The notes beneath the pieces are model-generated. The model searched no databases. It saw only the letters and a list, made by a program, of their open reading frames with translations, and was not told where the DNA came from. Positions 59,357 through 64,000 of a stretch of DNA of 64,000 nt are shown here, one piece after another (the stretch's first letter is position 1; every line of letters starts with the position of its first letter). The translations under genes and the position numbers were made by a program. The stretch comes from an uncultured Prevotellaceae bacterium (GTDB lineage Bacteria > Bacteroidota > Bacteroidia > Bacteroidales > Bacteroidaceae), in assembly GCA_900314715.1 (NCBI GenBank), contig OMWI01000004.1, positions 62,001 to 126,000 on the forward strand. Reading direction: 5' to 3'.

Positions 59357-60301
59357 ATGAATTACAAGGAATTTTTCTATTTTCAGAAATCCGACCGTTC
59401 TGTATTGGTCGTATTGTTGGTGTTGGCTGTAGTGGTTTCTGTATTGTTGTACGGTTTGGGAAGCAAGGAAGAAACAACAGCATTGGAAACATCTTCTCTT
59501 CCCGTACATGTTAAAGAGCAGGATAGTATGGCTATTCATTATGTGAAAGGGAATGCTGATTATAAGCATGAGAACGACGGAAACAAACAAGAGTATTATC
59601 ATGTAGATGGGAATGTGGTAGAGCGATTCCCCTTTGACCCCAATACTGCTGATAGTACCGAACTCTTACGACTTGGTTTGACAACTTGGCAAGTTAGAAG
59701 CATTTATCGTTATAGGGCTAAAGGTGGAATCTATCGTGAACCAAAAGACTTTGCACGATTGTATGGGCTGACTGTAAAACAATTCAGGGAGTTGGAACCA
59801 TATATCCGTATCTCATCCGACTATCTTCCTGCATCTACTCTTTTTACTCAAGAAAAACCAAAGAAGACAAGGAAAGATAGTATTGCTAAGATAAATACGG
59901 TGAAACTAAAAGACAACGAACGCATTGACTTATCGGAGACAGATACGAATACGTTGAAGAAGGTGCCTGGAATAGGCAGTTACTATGCTCGTGAAATTGT
60001 CCGTTACGGTAATCGGTTGGGCGGATATGTAAGCGTGAAACAATTATACGAAATAGAGGATTTGCCTGAAGAAGTGATGCGTTACTTTGAACTCTCTCAA
60101 ATACGCGTGAGAAAGATGAACCTTAATAAGATGACGCTTAGGCAAATGAAAACTCACCCATATTTGAACTTCTATCAATGCAAGGCTATTCTCGACTATC
60201 GTCGATTGAAAGGGGCGCTAAAAAGTATGGATGAATTGCGTATGATGAAGGAATTTACTCCTCATGACATTGAACGCCTGCAACCATACGTGGAGTTTTG
60301 A
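59357..60301 (+). CDS. Membrane-anchored helix-hairpin-helix protein
   Basis: 314 aa from the ATG at 59357 (MNYKEFFYFQKSDRS). One transmembrane helix (VLVVLLVLAVVVSVLLYGL) near the N-terminus is followed by a linker and three ComEA-like helix-hairpin-helix units: FDPNTADSTELLRLGL..., TDTNTLKKVPGIGSYYAREIV and NKMTLRQMKTHPYLNFYQCKAI. The expected location is periplasmic, held by the N-terminal anchor. Such proteins may bind incoming DNA, but competence in this organism is not shown. It converges with the next gene with a 4-bp gap. Confidence 0.88.
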   Translation: MNYKEFFYFQKSDRSVLVVLLVLAVVVSVLLYGLGSKEETTALETSSLPVHVKEQDSMAIHYVKGNADYKHENDGNKQEYYHVDGNVVERFPFDPNTADSTELLRLGLTTWQVRSIYRYRAKGGIYREPKDFARLYGLTVKQFRELEPYIRISSDYLPASTLFTQEKPKKTRKDSIAKINTVKLKDNERIDLSETDTNTLKKVPGIGSYYAREIVRYGNRLGGYVSVKQLYEIEDLPEEVMRYFELSQIRVRKMNLNKMTLRQMKTHPYLNFYQCKAILDYRRLKGALKSMDELRMMKEFTPHDIERLQPYVEF

Positions 60302-60305
60302 ATGG

Positions 60306-61778
60306 TTATTTGAATGTTACGTAATCTTGAGACATAGCATTCTTTACGTCTTGATGATTAAACGGCAATCGTCCTTTACCCAATTCAGGTGCATTATACG
60401 ACTTCAGGAAATGGTCGTAGAATGTTGGATGCTTTTGTGGAAGACAGAAAGGCTTATGTGCTTTACCGCTTTTATCGACGTAACAAAAGTATGGCTTGCC
60501 ATATAACCCATCATCACGCTTGGAAGCAAATACAAACCAACGGCTGTTACTCGACCAACTATGATACGTATCGCTTTTGTTGCTATTGACAATTTGTAGT
60601 GAATCAATCATTCCCGTTTGTAAATTCATCATCTGCAAGTCGGCTTCAGGGTGCCAAATGGGGAAAGTGCCATAGTCGGCAACACTATATAAAATGTATT
60701 TCCCGTCTGGAGAAATCCTTGGGTGACAAACACTGTGCTTGCCAATATGCTGTTTGCCATGAACCAAAGTATCTACTTGTGTACCAATAGAACCATCCCA
60801 TTCGTTGAAAGGAATCCGACAAAGCGAGTATTGCAATTGTTTGATGTCTTGGGGAAGTATTACGTTATTGGCAGAACAATAATAAATGTATTTTCCATCA
60901 GGTGAAAAGGTGGGGAAGGTTTCTTGTACGTCAGCATGAGACAATAAAGGCGAACGGATGATGGTATGTGTTTGCAAGTCGGCTACATATACATCTGATT
61001 CCTTATCGAATACTTCCAATCGCTTATTTGCTTGTGAATGGAAAGCTGGAATGATGGTATTGGTGGAGAAAACCACATATCTGCCAGATGGACTAAAACC
61101 AAAATAAACACTTCCACCTGTCATTCCGTCTGCTTTAATGTTGAGTTTGGTCAGCGTACCTTGTTGGTTGAGAATCGCTCCACCATTCTCCCCACGCACG
61201 TAAAACATACTGAGGTTTGGATTTTGTTGAGCGTAAGTATGACAATTCATACATCTATTGTCAACCGAAAGATGAGATACGAATGCCCGTTCTTCGAAAT
61301 TCTCCACGCAACGTTCACGTAATTCAAGATTGTTGAATATCTCGTAATCTGGTTCGATGAGTCGGTAAGTGAGATAAGGGTCGATGGAATTGTTGGAAAC
61401 GTGCCATTTGTATTCCCATCTTTTCCATTCACTTTGGTTATATCTTGCCGAGAGCGTCACATGAATATCTTTTCCCTTTGCTTCTTGCATCAGTTTTTTC
61501 CATTCACTCTCCTTGAAACAAATCTCATTACCCGATTCGTTCACGCAAATACGATATTCGCCACATTCAGCGATACATTCCACGGCATCTACATCATCAC
61601 GCATTAGGAAATTGAGAGGTGCGATATTAGGCGGAATGGTAACGTCTGTGTAATCGGGATAGATGTTTGGAGCACCTTTCATCAGCTTTACCTCTTTGTC
61701 GGGAGTAGGAGTGCAACCAACAAACCATATCAGCAAGAGGAATAGACATACTCGGGAAATATGGTGTTTATTCATCAT
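60306..61778 (-). CDS. TolB-like beta-propeller lipoprotein with one haem-binding motif
   Basis: 490 aa. The signal sequence ends in a lipobox (WFVGC, Cys ~22). A beta-sandwich N-terminal part is followed by a single CxxCH motif (RCMNCHTYAQ, ~174), the c-type haem attachment signature, then PD40/WD40-like propeller blades (FGFSPSGRYVVFSTN, PTFSPDGKYIYYCSA, PRISPDGKYILYSVA, WSSNSRWFVFASK). Its ATG overlaps the stop of the DUF6057 gene by 4 bases. Covalent haem is inferred from the motif only. Role unknown; an envelope electron-transfer or sensing function is possible. Confidence 0.82.
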   Translation of the reverse strand: MMNKHHISRVCLFLLLIWFVGCTPTPDKEVKLMKGAPNIYPDYTDVTIPPNIAPLNFLMRDDVDAVECIAECGEYRICVNESGNEICFKESEWKKLMQEAKGKDIHVTLSARYNQSEWKRWEYKWHVSNNSIDPYLTYRLIEPDYEIFNNLELRERCVENFEERAFVSHLSVDNRCMNCHTYAQQNPNLSMFYVRGENGGAILNQQGTLTKLNIKADGMTGGSVYFGFSPSGRYVVFSTNTIIPAFHSQANKRLEVFDKESDVYVADLQTHTIIRSPLLSHADVQETFPTFSPDGKYIYYCSANNVILPQDIKQLQYSLCRIPFNEWDGSIGTQVDTLVHGKQHIGKHSVCHPRISPDGKYILYSVADYGTFPIWHPEADLQMMNLQTGMIDSLQIVNSNKSDTYHSWSSNSRWFVFASKRDDGLYGKPYFCYVDKSGKAHKPFCLPQKHPTFYDHFLKSYNAPELGKGRLPFNHQDVKNAMSQDYVTFK

Positions 61779-63196
61779 GGCGTCGGTGTTTTAGCGGTGT
61801 CGAAATAATACCAATACGTATCGGCAAATTGCTTGCTTCCCCTTTGTTGGCTATACTCCATGAATCGTTGCGCTACTTGATTATTATGTACGTAGCGATT
61901 CCATTCTTCAGGACTTGCATTCGTTCCTGCCAACCAAATACAAAGTGCTTCTTGATAGAGTTTCTCTTGTTGTTCGTTTCCTATATCCATGCAATAACGA
62001 TCGTAATCACGCTTGAAATTCTTGATGTCTTTCAACAACAAATCGCTACAAAGCATGTATTGAAGTGCAATGGTGTTATTGGGATTCGAGTCCAATAGTT
62101 CCATCATAATCATGTGGAGATTATCACTCACTTGCATGGTGTCTTGGCGATTGACAAACTGCCGTTTTGACAAAAGTCTTTCATCATGTTTCATTCTCTC
62201 AACTTGCTTGGCGTAAACCCAAGTGTTATTGAGAATGCGCATGTACTTATTCATGGCAAGCGTGTCGCCACTTACTAAGTTCACTTCAGCCAATCGTTTG
62301 ATCATTCGAACGTTACGATTGTTTTCGGAAAAAACATTTCCCATCATCGCCGCCCGTTCCGTAAACGTCATGTCTCCCAATTCCCAATACAATTCATTCA
62401 TGTTCTTGATGGTCAACATCGGCGTTTCTGGTCCTATGCGATAGAATGTTCCCAAGTCGTTGGGAATGTATTTCAGTAATACATTGGGTAAATTATGACG
62501 CTTTGCTTGTACGAGATTGTAGAAAAACAACATCTCAGGAGTGGGGCTATCATCGTTTTCTACTATTTCAATCACACGTTCATAATTGCCGAAATAATAC
62601 TCATTGTCAACGGCAAATTGTTTTTCGAGATAGAAATTAGGTAAAGAAAACTTTCCCATTTTAGGAATACCGAACAACCAATATGTTGTTCCAATGATTA
62701 AAACGGCAACTATAGACTTGACGAAGATATTCTTGACATGACGGAAAAGATGTGCAACCAACCAACATGCACCCATTAATCCAATGGCACTGATGATGTT
62801 AGACAAATGGTAATCGTATCTGAAAGAGAAAACGACAAATACCGTCATGAGGAGAATGGCCACCAAAAAACTCCAATACTTCAAATGACATTGTTGGAGA
62901 AACCTTCTGGTTAAGTCGCCCAACGTCAACAAGGCACCAGTTAAGATGATTGGTCCTGCATAAAGATAATAGTAGAATTGCGTGAGGAAATCACCTATAA
63001 GATTGGCAAGCCAACCAATATGCGGCAAATAAGTCTCTACGTAATCCCAAGACAACAGAAAAAGTTGGTTTTGTTCTTGATAAAAGAAATGATAATGATA
63101 GTAGAACAAAAAGAAAACAAGACATACTACCGCCCAAAGAAACACCGCTCCATAAGCCAGTATGTCTATTTTCTTGATGTTTACGTTTAGTTTCAT
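61775..63196 (-). CDS. DUF6057 membrane protein
   Basis: 473 aa. About six hydrophobic helices in the first ~190 residues (GAVFLWAVVCLVFFLFYYHYH, YYYLYAGPIILTGALLTLG, FLVAILLMTVFVVFSF, ISAIGLMGACWLVAHLF, IVAVLIIGTTYWLFGIP) are followed by a soluble helical region that looks TPR-like (NLVQAKRHNLPNVLLKYIP, LAEVNLVSGDTLAMNKYMRILN). It recalls DUF6057, which I know to sit next to propeller/haem lipoproteins in Bacteroides. Between the threonine-aldolase-like and lipoprotein genes, coupled to the latter. Function unknown. Confidence 0.8.
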   Translation of the reverse strand: MKLNVNIKKIDILAYGAVFLWAVVCLVFFLFYYHYHFFYQEQNQLFLLSWDYVETYLPHIGWLANLIGDFLTQFYYYLYAGPIILTGALLTLGDLTRRFLQQCHLKYWSFLVAILLMTVFVVFSFRYDYHLSNIISAIGLMGACWLVAHLFRHVKNIFVKSIVAVLIIGTTYWLFGIPKMGKFSLPNFYLEKQFAVDNEYYFGNYERVIEIVENDDSPTPEMLFFYNLVQAKRHNLPNVLLKYIPNDLGTFYRIGPETPMLTIKNMNELYWELGDMTFTERAAMMGNVFSENNRNVRMIKRLAEVNLVSGDTLAMNKYMRILNNTWVYAKQVERMKHDERLLSKRQFVNRQDTMQVSDNLHMIMMELLDSNPNNTIALQYMLCSDLLLKDIKNFKRDYDRYCMDIGNEQQEKLYQEALCIWLAGTNASPEEWNRYVHNNQVAQRFMEYSQQRGSKQFADTYWYYFDTAKTPTP

Positions 63197-63209
63197 GTCT
63201 CAATTCCTT

Positions 63210-64000
63210 TTATTTACCCGTCTTGCATTGTTGCAGTATTCGCTTGAGTGTATCCAAGTCTTTTGGCGTTGTTGCCCAACTCGTAACAAACCTACACACG
63301 AAATGGTCATTATCGTATGGTTCCCAATGTGTAAAGATAACTTTCTTCTCCAGTTTCTTCATCATTTCATTGGGAATAATGGCGAATTGCTGGTTGGTAG
63401 GTGAATCGATGAACAATTCAAATCCCGTTTCTTTCAAGATGAGTTTCAACTTGTTAGCCATGTTGATAGCATGACGGGAAATGTCGAAATATAATCTATC
63501 AGTAAACAGAGCCTCGAATTGAATACCCGTAAGTCTGCCTTTAGCAAGAAGAGCACCATGACGCTTGATGTTTGAGAAGATATGACGTGGTGTATTCTCG
63601 TGCGTGAATACCACCGCTTCACCACAAAGTGCTCCCACCTTCGTACCACCAATATAGAACGCATCGCAATGACGAGCCAGCCAAGGAAGGGAGATGTCGC
63701 AAGCATCAGACATCAATCCATATCCTAAACGTGCACCATCGACAAACAAATGCAAACGGTATCTGCGACACAATTGATAAATGGCGTTGATTTCCTCTGC
63801 TTGATAGATGGTTCCGTATTCAGTTGGGAAGGTGATATAAACCATTCCTGGTTGGGCTAAATGGTCGCGACTCTCATCGTTCTCATACCTTTCCATGTAT
63901 GATTTGAGGTCTTCGGCAGACAATTTCCCATCGTGTGCGGGCAATGCAATTACTCTATGGCCGCTCCCTTCAATGGCTCCCGCTTCGTGAACGTTGATAT
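63210..64000 (-). CDS. Threonine-aldolase-like PLP enzyme (5' truncated)
   Basis: The frame is open to the right edge of the window (NVHEAGAIEGSGHRV...LPAHDGKL), so the N-terminal part is missing. Fold-type I PLP enzyme: LFVDGARLGYGL carries the Asp that binds the pyridine nitrogen, and YIGGTKVGALCGEAVVF the PLP lysine. These fit low-specificity L-threonine aldolase (glycine plus acetaldehyde) or a related beta-eliminating lyase. First gene in this window of a minus-strand unit with DUF6057 13 bases downstream. Confidence 0.85.
   Translation of the reverse strand, partial: INVHEAGAIEGSGHRVIALPAHDGKLSAEDLKSYMERYENDESRDHLAQPGMVYITFPTEYGTIYQAEEINAIYQLCRRYRLHLFVDGARLGYGLMSDACDISLPWLARHCDAFYIGGTKVGALCGEAVVFTHENTPRHIFSNIKRHGALLAKGRLTGIQFEALFTDRLYFDISRHAINMANKLKLILKETGFELFIDSPTNQQFAIIPNEMMKKLEKKVIFTHWEPYDNDHFVCRFVTSWATTPKDLDTLKRILQQCKTGK

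Overview
The window is chromosomal DNA from a Bacteroidales bacterium, most likely a Prevotella-like species. The evidence is the Bacteroidota -7 promoter element TAnnTTTG in front of most transcription units, short T9SS-type C-terminal sorting tails on secreted proteins, a glycine-lipid (GlsA/GlsB-like) acyltransferase pair, a GH95 fucosidase, and DUF4292, DUF6057 and DUF3109 proteins. I see no phage, plasmid, intact insertion sequence or CRISPR array.

Layout. 1-13.5 kb: a truncated secreted protein with a small peptide gene, an Hsp20 gene behind a textbook sigma-54 promoter, gpmI, then four large secreted proteins that all end in the same lysine-rich tail, followed by two tiny related peptide genes. 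13.6-18.4 kb: ung, a DUF3109 gene, a MITE-like element with a probable target-site duplication, and an AraC regulator overlapping a GH95 alpha-L-fucosidase. 18.7-22.8 kb: gyrB, a secreted DUF3298-like protein, rpsT, tRNA-Glu and recO. 22.9-39.1 kb (minus strand): the complete division and cell wall (dcw) cluster mraZ-rsmH-ftsL-ftsI-murE-mraY-murD-ftsW-murG-murC-ftsQ-ftsA-ftsZ followed by yqeY; murF and ddl are absent from the cluster. 39.1-39.65 kb: a gene-free divergent region full of nested palindromes. 39.65-48.9 kb: glycine-lipid operon, dgt diverging from dut, and a dut-TPR-DUF4292-EnvC operon that converges on an ArgE-like deacetylase. 49-56 kb: fatty acyl-CoA ligase, prfB, a 47-residue membrane protein, a CYTH protein, a VanZ-like protein and two tandem Na+-dependent transporters. 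56-56.6 kb: a repeat-rich gene-free region. 56.6-64 kb: another T9SS-type secreted protein, a helix-hairpin-helix protein, and a three-gene minus-strand operon (threonine-aldolase-like, DUF6057, haem-motif beta-propeller lipoprotein).

Most coding DNA is housekeeping. The unexplained structure is intergenic: (1) a family of degenerate 22-bp tandem repeats at three loci, with a fourth related palindrome; (2) a 29-bp perfect inverted repeat enclosing a 38-bp perfect AT palindrome between mraZ and the glycine-lipid operon; (3) facing arrays of a 12-bp repeat near 56.2-56.4 kb; and (4) small MKK-x-Y-x-x-P peptides encoded directly after T9SS-type cargo genes, two of them sharing a C-terminal EFGAKG-x3-WD signature.
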